Assembly: GCF_028550395.1 (NCBI RefSeq) | Contig: NZ_JAQQKW010000005.1 | Span: 124,001-188,000, forward strand | Direction: 5' to 3' | DNA length: 64,000 nucleotides | Origin: Asticcacaulis currens | Lineage (GTDB): Bacteria; Pseudomonadota; Alphaproteobacteria; Caulobacterales; Caulobacteraceae | In this document: piece by piece, positions 36,817 through 45,144 of the stretch | How positions within the stretch are numbered: position 1 is the stretch's first letter | Layout of the letters: the number at the start of each line of letters is the position of its first letter | The notes under the pieces: model-generated | Databases searched by the model: none | Told to the model about the DNA's origin: nothing | Seen by the model: only the letters and a program-made list of their open reading frames with translations | Position numbers and translations under genes: made by a program

Positions 36817-37323
36817 TCAGGGATTATACCTCAAAAAACCGCGCTCCGAAAGGGCATCGCAGAAGGCATTGAGCGGATTTCGCGGCACAACCCGCGCCCA
36901 TAGCCGCGCCACGGCTAGCAGGTTGTCGCGCGCGGTCTTTTCCGGCTCGGCGGAGCCGCCCCCTATCAAGGCCGCCAGAGCCTCCATCTGGGCGCGTTCG
37001 GCCTCGATCTCCAGTGCCTTGACGCGGCTGCGCAAGGCTTCGCGGTGGGCGTCGTCCATGTCGCCCACCACAACGCGCATCCGCTGACGGATAGTGCGTA
37101 ACGGCACGACCACCGTATCGGCGTAGGCGCGCGATATATCGACCGCCGCCTCCGCCGTCTCTTCGTCCAGCGCCACGCCGCGCACCCCGGCCCACACGGC
37201 AAACAGCACCAGCGGCACGTTCTGCCCGTCCGTGTCCTGAAGCTCAAGGCACAATGAGGGCACGCCCTCACCGGCGTAGGCTGTCAGCGCCCAGTCCCAG
37301 AAGGTTGTGCCTGAGTCACTCAC
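36817..37323 (-). CDS. TIGR02444/DUF2390 family protein
   Basis: 168 residues, helical, starting SGTTFWDWALTAYAGEGVPSLCLELQDTDGQNVPL, which matches the TIGR02444 family of unknown function. The start overlaps the ubiX stop by eight bases, so the two are translated together. Confidence 0.8.
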   Translation of the reverse strand: MSDSGTTFWDWALTAYAGEGVPSLCLELQDTDGQNVPLVLFAVWAGVRGVALDEETAEAAVDISRAYADTVVVPLRTIRQRMRVVVGDMDDAHREALRSRVKALEIEAERAQMEALAALIGGGSAEPEKTARDNLLAVARLWARVVPRNPLNAFCDALSERGFLRYNP

Positions 37324-37894
37324 CCTTAAGCCCGTTCCAGCGCGTCATCGGGGCATCGAGCCCGAACAGGTCCAGCGCCCGCGCCACGCTCTGATCCACC
37401 ATTTCCTGAAGGGACTGCGGGCGGGTGTAGAAGGCCGGCACCGGCGGGGCGACGATGGCCCCCATCTCGGTTACGGCGGTCATAGTGCGTAAGTGCCCCA
37501 GATGCAGCGGGCTTTCGCGCACCATCAGCACCAGCCGCCGCCGCTCTTTCAGCACCACATCCGCGGCCCGGCTGATCAGGTTGGAGGTGACGCCCGTGGT
37601 GATTTCGCTCATCGTCTTGATCGAGCACGGCGCGACCAGCATCCCCAAGGTGCGAAAGGAGCCCGAAGCAATCGTCGCCCCGATGTCGCCGACCTTATGC
37701 ACCTGATCAGCCAGAGCGTTGAGATCGCCAATCGTGAGGTCGGTTTCGGCATTCAGGGACAGGGCCGCCGCGCGCGACACGACCAGATGGCTTTCGATCT
37801 TAAGCTCACGCAGCCTTCGCAGTGCGGTGATACCATAGACCGCACCGGACGCCCCGGATATGGCCACGATAAGTCTTTGATTAGCTTCCGCCAT
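37316..37894 (-). CDS. ubiX: Flavin prenyltransferase UbiX
   Basis: Makes the prenylated FMN cofactor used by UbiD decarboxylases in ubiquinone synthesis. 192 residues: N-terminal flavin-binding ISGASGAVYGITALRRL, Ser-rich GSFRTLGMLVAPCSIKTM, and VLMVRESPLHLGHLRTM. I start at MAEANQRLIV, preceded by AAGGA; the upstream ATG adds 13 residues. UbiD is not in the window. Confidence 0.93.
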   Translation of the reverse strand: MAEANQRLIVAISGASGAVYGITALRRLRELKIESHLVVSRAAALSLNAETDLTIGDLNALADQVHKVGDIGATIASGSFRTLGMLVAPCSIKTMSEITTGVTSNLISRAADVVLKERRRLVLMVRESPLHLGHLRTMTAVTEMGAIVAPPVPAFYTRPQSLQEMVDQSVARALDLFGLDAPMTRWNGLKGE

Positions 37895-38133
37895 TGCCGC
37901 GCGTCCTTTTTGTTGCCACAATAAGTGGCTCATAAGATTAAGCTTTTACTAAATATGAATCTCGCAAATCCGTGATCGGATGTAATGGATCGTGATTACA
38001 CAGTAAAGCGCTTTGGGTGTTTCCTATACGTGTTCAGGCCTCGATCCGACCACGGAGGATGTGGGAAAAGGGATGGGGTTTCGGTCGGCAGTATCCTCTT
38101 CCGGCCCAGTCTTACGAGCAAAGGAGATAGCTC

Positions 38134-38334
38134 ATGAGCATCGAAGCGAGAGTGCGTGAACTTGATCACCGTCATCAGGTCCTCAAGGACACCATCGCCC
38201 GCGAATCGCGTTCGCCTTCGGCGGACTCGCTCTATCTCAAGGAACTTAAGCGTAAGAAGTTGAAACTGAAGGATGAAATCGACACCATCAAAGCCACTCT
38301 GCGACAGGAAAGACCGCATGAGACCCTTCAGTGA
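38134..38334 (+). CDS. DUF465 (YdcH) family protein
   Basis: 66 residues, standard family length, two antiparallel helices (ARVRELDHRHQVLKDTIARE and LYLKELKRKKLKLKDEIDTI). AAGGAG lies 7 bases before the ATG. Followed by a strong terminator. Function unknown in the family. Confidence 0.85.
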   Translation: MSIEARVRELDHRHQVLKDTIARESRSPSADSLYLKELKRKKLKLKDEIDTIKATLRQERPHETLQ

Positions 38335-38362
38335 TGGGGGGTGATGGCTTTTTGAAACACGA

Positions 38363-38392
38363 ACGCCGGAGGGGACACCTCCGGCGTTTTTT
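38363..38392 (+). terminator. Terminator after the short DUF465 gene
   Basis: ACGCCGGAGG pairs with CCTCCGGCGT around GGACA, with a T-run after it. Confidence 0.92.
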
Positions 38393-38420
38393 GTTGCAAA
38401 CCATCCGGGTGCAGGGGCTG

Positions 38421-38520
38421 GAGCGGGATTTCGTTCAGATTGAACCGAAATCCCGCTCCAGCCATTTGTTTAGTCGCGCATTTGATTCCAAAAAACCGCT
38501 GCACACTTTTCGGAATGCGC
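38421..38520. repeat. Adjacent palindromic repeats (family B hairpin plus family A)
   Basis: 38421-38458 is GAGCGGGATTTCG...CGAAATCCCGCTC, a B-type hairpin like those in the composite elements. 38476-38520 is a family-A copy (GCGCATTTGATTCCAAAAAA...CTTTTCGGAATGCGC). They lie between the DUF465 terminator and the esterase stop. Confidence 0.7.
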
Positions 38521-38551
38521 TCTGGGCCCCTGCCCGACGGAGGCGCTTTAC

Positions 38552-40510
38552 CTATTTCACCTCAATCTCGAACGGACTGACGGGCAGTGTGGCGTCGGTG
38601 AGGTTACACACCGGCGAGTCCCCCCAGCAGTAGCGCACACGGGTGGCCATGGCGGCTGACGGCCCGCTGAGCACCACCGCGTCCCCGGCCAGACGCGCAT
38701 CGGCGTACTGACAGGTTCCGACGCCCTCACCGCACAGTTCAAAGCGCACAGCCGTGTCACCGCTGCTGGTCTTCAGGGCCCCGTCGAGGCGGGCAAAGCG
38801 CACCGTCACCTGCCCGTTGGCGCGGGTGGCTTCGATGGGCACGCCACCGGAGGGCGACAGCGGAGCCTTATAGATCAGGCTTTGCGCGGCGCGCGACAGG
38901 CGCTTACCCACGGTCAGCTTGTCGCGCGGGTGGATGTCGAGCGGATTGCCGATGTCGATGGTGACGGCGTAGGCGGCCCGCTTGTCATTGAGCGCGGCGA
39001 GACGTTGCGCCTCACGCACACCGGCCCAGCCCGACTCGACGGGCGCGGTGGGAATGGCTCCGAAATTGGCCAGTTGCACCAGAAGGAAGGCCGTATCCGG
39101 TCCGAACTGCTGCCGCCAGTCGGCCATCAGCCCGGCCATCAGCCCTTCATACTTCGCCGCTTCACCCGTATTGGACTCGCCCTGATACCACAGCGCCCCG
39201 GTCAGGGCATACGGCCCGATGGGCGCGATCATCGCCTGATGCAGGGTGATCATACCGCCGGTCGGGTCCCACGGCGCGGTCGGGGGTTGGCGGACGTTTT
39301 GCGGCGGTTGCCAGTAGTGCCAGCCGCTCTGCAAGGGCTTGGCGGTACCATTGGCCAGCCGCAGCTCGCGCACGGCGTCGCCGAACATGCCGCCCTTGGC
39401 CCACAGATCAACCGCCTGCACGACGATCACATTGTCCCCGGCCTTCAGCGTGCCCGGTGCCAGCTTATAATGACGCGGCTCCGGTGGGGCGGAGGTATAG
39501 CCCACGGCCACGCCATTGACGAAGGTCAGGTCGATATCGTCGATGGCCCCCAGGCTGAGGGTCGCGCCCTGTTTGGCTTCGGCAGCGCTGAGCCTGACCG
39601 TAGTGGCGTACCACAGCGGGCCGTTATAGTCGCTTAAGCCCTTGACACCCCAATCCTCGAAATTACGGCTGACGTCCGGGGCTGCGGCCCAGCCGCTCAG
39701 CGCCCTGGGCGTCACGGCCCACGGCGTCCCCGGCCCCTTTGAAGCCTGCCACCAGCGCATGAAGGCCTGACCATAGGTCTGAGCCGCCTTGCTCTGATCG
39801 GCCGCGTAGGCGTCGAGCATGGCCAGACCGTCCTCATAACCGCCGAGCTTTTGCAGGGCGCCACGGCTCATCCACGGCTGGATCTTCGACCCGCCCCAGG
39901 AGGCATTGATCAGGCCGATGGGCACATTGACGTGGGTTTGCAGATCGCGGGCGAAGTTATAGCACACCGCCGACCAGTTGGGCGTGGTGGCGGGCGAAGC
40001 GATCTGCCATTCGGTCGGGATGGCAAAATGCGATTGCCGGGTAAAGGCCTGCGTCTTCTGCACCGTCATCATGCGCAGCGTATTGTTCTGCGAGGTGGCG
40101 ATCTGATCCGCCGCGCCGATTGTGTCCTTCAGGTTCCATTCCATGTTCGACTGACCGGAACAGAGGAAGACATCCCCGACCAGCACATCGGACACGGTCT
40201 GTTTCGCCGTGCCGGTCGCCGCCGTCAGCACATAGGGGCCCCCCGCCGGCAGCGGCGGCAGGTCAGCGCGCCAGTGGCCGGTCGCGTCAGTCAGCGCTGT
40301 CACACGGGCGGAGCCGAAGCTCAGCGTCACCGTTTCGCCCGGCTTCGCCTCGCCCCAGACGGGGACAGCCCGGTCGCGCTGAAGCACCGCGTGGTCGCGG
40401 AACATATCGGCCAGAAGGGCCTTTTGAATGGGTTTGTCCTGTGCCTGTGCCTGTGGCTGGGCCGTCAGCGGCAGGCCCAGCGCGATTAATCCCGCAAGCC
40501 AGAGTCGCAT
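38552..40510 (-). CDS. Sialate O-acetylesterase-like SGNH esterase
   Basis: 652 residues, exported (signal peptide ending near QPQAQAQ). SGNH block I GQSNM (119-123) gives the nucleophile Ser121, and the C-terminal DIHP (in IDIGNPLDIHPRDK) supplies the Asp/His pair. A galactose-binding/jelly-roll-like insert (about 280-390, TVRLSAAEAKQGATLSLGAIDDIDLTFVNG) is usual for the family, which removes O-acetyl groups from sialic acid or plant polysaccharides. I start at MRLWLAG, with GAGG upstream. An operator-like site precedes it. Confidence 0.9.
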   Translation of the reverse strand: MRLWLAGLIALGLPLTAQPQAQAQDKPIQKALLADMFRDHAVLQRDRAVPVWGEAKPGETVTLSFGSARVTALTDATGHWRADLPPLPAGGPYVLTAATGTAKQTVSDVLVGDVFLCSGQSNMEWNLKDTIGAADQIATSQNNTLRMMTVQKTQAFTRQSHFAIPTEWQIASPATTPNWSAVCYNFARDLQTHVNVPIGLINASWGGSKIQPWMSRGALQKLGGYEDGLAMLDAYAADQSKAAQTYGQAFMRWWQASKGPGTPWAVTPRALSGWAAAPDVSRNFEDWGVKGLSDYNGPLWYATTVRLSAAEAKQGATLSLGAIDDIDLTFVNGVAVGYTSAPPEPRHYKLAPGTLKAGDNVIVVQAVDLWAKGGMFGDAVRELRLANGTAKPLQSGWHYWQPPQNVRQPPTAPWDPTGGMITLHQAMIAPIGPYALTGALWYQGESNTGEAAKYEGLMAGLMADWRQQFGPDTAFLLVQLANFGAIPTAPVESGWAGVREAQRLAALNDKRAAYAVTIDIGNPLDIHPRDKLTVGKRLSRAAQSLIYKAPLSPSGGVPIEATRANGQVTVRFARLDGALKTSSGDTAVRFELCGEGVGTCQYADARLAGDAVVLSGPSAAMATRVRYCWGDSPVCNLTDATLPVSPFEIEVK

Positions 40511-40537
40511 CGTCCTCACTCCCTGTATGTGTGTTTT

Positions 40538-40551
40538 TGTTAGCGCTAACG
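40538..40551. promoter_or_regulatory. LacI-family operator-like palindrome upstream of the esterase
   Basis: TGTTAGCGCTAACG carries the perfect 10 bp dyad TTAGCGCTAA with a further GCTAAC just after. It closely resembles the operator of Caulobacter XylR and other LacI regulators of sugar genes. It lies about 30 bases upstream of the esterase start, where a repressor would block transcription. Confidence 0.6.
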
Positions 40552-40582
40552 CTAACCCCGCCTACCCCTGCCGGTCAAACGC

Positions 40583-40613
40583 AAAAAGGCCGGACACCCA
40601 CAGGCATCCGGCC
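40583..40613 (-). terminator. Terminator after phoX
   Basis: On the minus strand GGCCGGA pairs with TCCGGCC around 12 bases, followed by T5. Confidence 0.8.
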
Positions 40614-40636
40614 GACTTTAGTCGTATAATAGTATT

Positions 40637-43087
40637 TTAAAGCGCGATCACGCCGCCGTCCGTCTTGGTGATGACGATGGTGGCCGAACGCGGACGGCCT
40701 GCCGTCGTGCCCGACTGGCTATAGGGCCAGTTAGACGTGATATTGCTGGCCGTACCGTTTTCGCCCGGATGCTGGATATTGACGAACAGGGTGCGGCCAT
40801 CCGGCGTCGTGTCGATGCCGGTGATTTCGCACTCCTTCGGCCCGACGAGGAAGCGGCGCAGTTGCATCCCCGGGGCCTTACCCACAAATGTGCTCTGCGT
40901 GGCCGTCGCGCCACCCGTGCCCGTATTGGTGATGGTGCGCGCGCCGCCGTCGCCGACACGGCCCGGCATGGCCGCCAGCATCATGCAGTTGGTAACGTCG
41001 GTATAGGCCCCGTCATCGGTCTGAATCCACAACAGTGGATTGACCAGACCGCCGGCGTTGCTGCTGCGCGAGAACCACAGACCATCCGGGCTGGAGAAGT
41101 CGTTGGTGGCGTCAAGGCCGGAGATATTGATATTGGTCGCATCGAGGTCGGCCCCGGCCCCGAAGGCGTAGATGTCCCACTGGAAGCTGGTGGCTTCCGG
41201 CGTATCCCCGGTTTCGCGCAGACGGATGATGTGGCCGTTGGGGTTGCCGTAGTTGTTGGTCGTGCCCACCGGATCGTTATAGTGACGCGGGTTGGCGGCA
41301 TTGGTGCCCGTCAGCGGGCGGTTCGAGGCATTGTTGTTGGTCAGGGTCAGATAGACCTCGCCATTGGCCGGGTTGACCGCCGCCCATTCCGGACGGTCCA
41401 TCTTGGTGGCGCCGAGAACATCAGCGGCCAGACGGGTATTGATCAGCACATCGGCTTGATTGGCGAAGGCATAGGTGGCATTGGCCGCCGTCAGCACGCC
41501 GGTGCCGAAGACGAGCGGCAGCCACACGCCCTGACCCGTCGCGTCAAAGCGCGCCACATAAAGCGTGCCGTTATCGAGATACTTGTCGCCGATGGCCAGA
41601 CGGTCGGTGGCATTGGCGTCCGCCGCCGACCACAGCGTGGCCGACACGAACTTGTAGAAATATTCGCCACGCGAGTCGTCGCCCATGTAGAAGACCGGCT
41701 TACGGCCCGCCACAAACGGGGCCGGCCACGCGCCTTCGTGACCCATGCGGCCCAGCGCCGTGCGCTTGCGCGGCACCGAATTGGCGTCATAGGGGTCGAT
41801 TTCGACCACCCAGCCGTACTGGTTGGCTTCGTTGCGATAGTCGCCCGTGCCATCAGCGGCCTTGGTCGTATCGACCGTGGTGTTCCACTTGGAGAACTTC
41901 CACTGATCGGCCGTGTTGGCGGCGGTGACCGTGGCCCAGTTATTGGCCCCGGCGGCCCCTTGCGACAGGCCATAGCGGTTCAGCGCCACCACAGATTTGG
42001 CGCTGCGGTTGGCGTTGTCGCCCGATGCGCGGCGGAAATAGCCGGCCCAGTTTTCTTCGCAGGTCAGATAGCTGCCCCAGGCGGTGATGCCGTTGGCGCA
42101 GTTATTGATGGTGCCGCGGGCCCCGGTGCCATCGGTCGAATAGACGGTCTTCAGTTGCGCATCGCCGCGCGCCGGACCGCTGAGCGCCATCGGCGTATTC
42201 GGAGTGATGCGGCGGTTGAGCGCCCCACCCTGCACATAGGTCCAGGCCCCACCCGACTGCGTCACTTCGACGACGCTGACGCCGTGGGCTTCGATTTCCT
42301 TGATCGCTTCGGCTTCCAGACGCGCCGCCCCGGCGGTCGGGCCATTGGCGTGCAGGTAAGAGGCCGTGATGTTTTCGTGGTTCATAACCAGGAGGCCGCG
42401 CGTCGAGCTGTTGGCATCGCGCGTATTGCCCGTGGCGGCCAGACCGAAGAAGGCCATACCGTCGTGGTGATCGCCGGCGCGACCGGCAAAGTTGGTGTCG
42501 GTGCCGTTATTGGCAAAGGCGGCCACACCCGACAGGATCGGGTCGCCCATGCGGTACAGCACGCTGACTGAATAGCCGTCGGGCACGGTGACGATGTCGT
42601 TCTTGTTCTTGGCCACCGCATTGAAGCCCAGTTGCGCCGGGCTGATGGTGACCAGCGTGTCCTGAGACACGCTGCGGCCCTGACCATCGACGGCGGTCAG
42701 GCGAAATTCCAGATTGGTGGTCGCGGCGACCGACGGCGCGATAAAGGTCGGGCTGGCCGAGGTGGCGTCACTGAGCGTGACCGACGGCCCGGCGACCTGC
42801 GTCCAGGTCAGGCTCTTTGCCTGAGTGGCGCTGCCGTTCAGCGTCACGACGCGGCCCGAGGTCGAGGCGCCGGTCTGACCGGCATTGATTACCGCCGCCG
42901 ACGGCTTGTCGTCATCGCTGCCGCCACAGGCGCTCAGACCGAACAGACCGGCCACAGCGACCATGCCCCCCAGCAGTTGACGACGCGACTGACGCTCACG
43001 GATAACCTCGCCCAGCGACGGATTGTTCGAGGTATTGAACTCAAGATCACCGTCGCTGTGACGGCCGGTCAGTCGGGAATCGGACAT
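40637..43087 (-). CDS. phoX: PhoX-family phosphatase, Tat lipoprotein with Ig-like domain
   Basis: 816 residues of the PhoX/DUF839 group: calcium- and iron-dependent alkaline phosphatases that release phosphate outside the cytoplasm. Tat signal with twin Arg (35-36, RQSRRQLLGG), ending in lipobox LSAC (Cys54). A PKD/Ig-like domain (about 65-150, VVTLNGSATQAKSLTWTQVAGPSVTLS) precedes the PhoX beta-propeller (TVPDGYSVSVLYRMGDPI, HHDGMAFF, LLVMNHEN, YLTCEENWAGYF, SPDGLWFS). The combination of Tat export, a lipid anchor and an Ig-like spacer suggests display at the cell surface or periplasm (inference). Confidence 0.9.
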   Translation of the reverse strand: MSDSRLTGRHSDGDLEFNTSNNPSLGEVIRERQSRRQLLGGMVAVAGLFGLSACGGSDDDKPSAAVINAGQTGASTSGRVVTLNGSATQAKSLTWTQVAGPSVTLSDATSASPTFIAPSVAATTNLEFRLTAVDGQGRSVSQDTLVTISPAQLGFNAVAKNKNDIVTVPDGYSVSVLYRMGDPILSGVAAFANNGTDTNFAGRAGDHHDGMAFFGLAATGNTRDANSSTRGLLVMNHENITASYLHANGPTAGAARLEAEAIKEIEAHGVSVVEVTQSGGAWTYVQGGALNRRITPNTPMALSGPARGDAQLKTVYSTDGTGARGTINNCANGITAWGSYLTCEENWAGYFRRASGDNANRSAKSVVALNRYGLSQGAAGANNWATVTAANTADQWKFSKWNTTVDTTKAADGTGDYRNEANQYGWVVEIDPYDANSVPRKRTALGRMGHEGAWPAPFVAGRKPVFYMGDDSRGEYFYKFVSATLWSAADANATDRLAIGDKYLDNGTLYVARFDATGQGVWLPLVFGTGVLTAANATYAFANQADVLINTRLAADVLGATKMDRPEWAAVNPANGEVYLTLTNNNASNRPLTGTNAANPRHYNDPVGTTNNYGNPNGHIIRLRETGDTPEATSFQWDIYAFGAGADLDATNINISGLDATNDFSSPDGLWFSRSSNAGGLVNPLLWIQTDDGAYTDVTNCMMLAAMPGRVGDGGARTITNTGTGGATATQSTFVGKAPGMQLRRFLVGPKECEITGIDTTPDGRTLFVNIQHPGENGTASNITSNWPYSQSGTTAGRPRSATIVITKTDGGVIAL

Positions 43088-43265
43088 GCGGGGAGCCCTC
43101 CATTATGTATTACGGGAGCTCTTTCTTCCGACGGTTGTGTGACGACCGTTTAACGACTTGGTAGTGTTTTGATGACGGTTGCGAACGGTAAGCACAAGCC
43201 GCGCACGGCTTTGGCCACAAAGCTCCGGGCTGCGGTGAAGATTTAAGGTCTAACGCGGCTGTTTT

Positions 43266-43290
43266 CTCCTCCCCGCGATAGGGGGAGGAG
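43266..43290. repeat. Intergenic palindrome CTCCTCCCC...GGGGAGGAG
   Basis: CTCCTCCCCGCGATAGGGGGAGGAG, upstream of phoX and downstream of the broken type ISP gene, related to 36272-36298 and 58563-58592. Confidence 0.55.
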
Positions 43291-43319
43291 GATCGCAAAC
43301 GTTACATCATCACCACAAT

Positions 43320-44161
43320 CTAACGCTTCACCGCCCTCATCGCTTCGGTGATAGCCACGGTTTTCACGCTGACCGTGGTGACGCGCTGCAACAGGTCGAT
43401 CACCGTCTCCTTATAGTCGGCAAAGCGGTAGGTGTTGAACTTTTCGCGGATGGTTTTGTCCTTCGGCGTCTTTTTCTTGTACTGATCCAGCACCCAGTCG
43501 ATGGCCGAACGGTTGCCGAGGCGATAGTCAAAGGCCTCAGGCGGCACGCCGGTCAGCACGGTTTCGGAATCGAGCGTGATCATGCCGTTTTGCGCGTCGG
43601 ATTTCAGCTTTGGGGTGGGATTCAGCCCCGCCGCACGGGCGCGCGTATCCGGCGTATCCACCCGCGTCAGAGCGAACGGCTCAACGCCTTCATAGCCGAT
43701 ATGCAGGTCGAGCAGGGTCTGCCCCCAGTCGCGCCAGCGGGCAAAATCCTCATACAACGGCACGCGCGGGAAGTCGCGTTTGAGGTTCTGCGCCCGCATC
43801 ACCTCATTGCCGTTCTGGATCAGGACGGCGGTGTGCGAGTTTTCGAAGATGATGTTGTCGGTGGGGTAGCCTTTCAGGCGCTTCTTGCGGATTTCCTCGT
43901 CAAGGTCGTCCTGGGTGTCCTTCGACTCCCAATAGCCCAGAGGCACGCGCAGATCGTGCAGAATGGTGCCGTCGGGGATGACCGCCGTCTTTTGCGCGCT
44001 TTCCATGCGCAGTTCGGGGGCGAAGACCAGACCCGACTGCTTGGCCCAGCCTTTGAGCAGGTCCTTGAAGGCTTCGCGGATTACCGATTCCGACAGGGAA
44101 CCGGACACCTTTTCAGGGTGGTCAGTTCGTTGAGAAACTGCTGGATCAGTATCTGACTCAA
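43320..44161 (-). pseudogene. Degraded type ISP restriction-modification gene (N- and C-terminal remnants)
   Basis: Two ends of a much larger protein are joined. From 44161, a TTG-initiated reading gives SQILIQQFLNELTTLK, the usual start of type ISP enzymes, but a one-base shift in the AAAAGG stretch (near 44113) moves the frame. The next frame reads VSGSLSESVIREAFKDLLKGWAK, then a nuclease-like core (VIPDGTILHDLRVPLGYWESKD, a possible PD-ExK). Near 43790 it jumps to NLKRDFPRVPLYEDFARW, GQTLLDLHIGYE and YRLGNRSAIDWVLDQY, typical of the C-terminal target-recognition part. The helicase and methyltransferase core, over a thousand residues, is absent. Probably inactive, though the fused frame is still open for about 300 codons. 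Confidence 0.72.
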
Positions 44162-44256
44162 AGGTGGCGCTCCCCGCGTCGATTCCCGCCGCCACAGTGG
44201 CGCAGGTGCATTGCCGGATGCAACCCTGAATAAGATTTACGTGACCCGCGCGCACA

Positions 44257-44285
44257 AAAAAAGCCAGCGTTTCCGCTGGCTTTTT
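44257..44285. terminator. Bidirectional terminator upstream of the ISP remnant
   Basis: AAAAAGCCAGCG pairs with CGCTGGCTTTTT around TTTC, just past the trcR stop on its minus-strand side. Confidence 0.88.
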
Positions 44286-44309
44286 CCGTTTTGATGGCCG
44301 CGTGGCCGA

Positions 44310-45020
44310 TCAGTATTCGTCGTCTTCCTCGTCGTGGACGGGCTTGGACGGGGCCGAGCCGAAGACGTCTTCGACCGTCAGGTCGGCCTTGCGGCTATAG
44401 GTGTCTTCTTCCTCATCGAACGGCACCACGACCGGGGCCGCCGGTTGCAGCGACGGATCGTCCAGCGGGATGCCCAGCTTTTCGGCCTGCTTGCGCTTCA
44501 CTTCGGCGGCCTTTCTGACGGCGGCGTCCAGCTCGATCTGCGAGACGAGACCCAGCGTCACCGGGTCCACCGGCTTGAGGTTGGCGGCGTTCCAGTGGGT
44601 GCGGTTGCGCACCTGCTCGATGGTGGTCTTGGTGGTGCCGAGCAGCTTGGAAATCTGCGCGTCCGTGACTTCCGGGTGGTTCTTGACGAACCAGTAGATG
44701 GCGTCCGGGCGGTCCTGACGGCGCGACACGGGGGTGTAGCGCGGGGCCTTCTTTTGCGGCTTAAGCAGTTCGGCGTGGCGGCTCTTTTGCGCCTGCATAC
44801 GGTAGGACGGGGTCTTTTCCGCCTTGTCCAGTTCTTCGCGGGTCAACTGACCATTGGCGATCGGGTCGGCCCCGCGGATGTCGCGCGCCACTTCGCCGTC
44901 GGCAATGCCTTTCACTTCGAGCAGGTGCAGGCCGCAGAAATCGGCGATCTGCTCGAACGAGAGGCTGGTATTATCGACCAGCCACACGGCGGTCGCTTTC
45001 GGCATCAGAATTTCGGCCAT
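44310..45020 (-). CDS. trcR: TrcR-type DUF1013 cell-cycle regulator
   Basis: 236 residues of the alphaproteobacterial DUF1013 family, in which TrcR has been described as a cell-cycle transcription factor. Conserved region: EILMPKATAVWLVDNTSLSFEQIADFCGLHLLEVKGIADGEV, then HTH-like DRPDAIYWFVKNHPEVTDAQISKLLGTTKTTIEQVRNRTHW. The C-terminal 50 residues are acidic and less conserved. Start at MAEILMPK; a GTG four codons earlier is possible. Single gene between terminators. Confidence 0.85.
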   Translation of the reverse strand: MAEILMPKATAVWLVDNTSLSFEQIADFCGLHLLEVKGIADGEVARDIRGADPIANGQLTREELDKAEKTPSYRMQAQKSRHAELLKPQKKAPRYTPVSRRQDRPDAIYWFVKNHPEVTDAQISKLLGTTKTTIEQVRNRTHWNAANLKPVDPVTLGLVSQIELDAAVRKAAEVKRKQAEKLGIPLDDPSLQPAAPVVVPFDEEEDTYSRKADLTVEDVFGSAPSKPVHDEEDDEY

Positions 45021-45040
45021 ATTCAGTCTCACAAATAGCT

Positions 45041-45065
45041 ACGCCCGGCCTTTGCGACCGGGCGT
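45041..45065. terminator. Hairpin between trcR and the oxidoreductase gene
   Basis: ACGCCCGG pairs with CCGGGCGT around 9 bases, but no T-run follows on the minus strand. It may be a weak terminator or a leader hairpin of trcR. Confidence 0.35.
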
Positions 45066-45144
45066 GAGGGGATTCTTGTCACCGCTATAGACCGATTTTT
45101 CATCGAAGGGAATAGGATTATCCGCGACAAAACGGGTAGCCGGA

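Noticed and set aside
40769-42571. A 600-codon reading frame on the plus strand
   Set aside because: Antisense of phoX; Gly/Arg/Val/Ile-rich with no motif.
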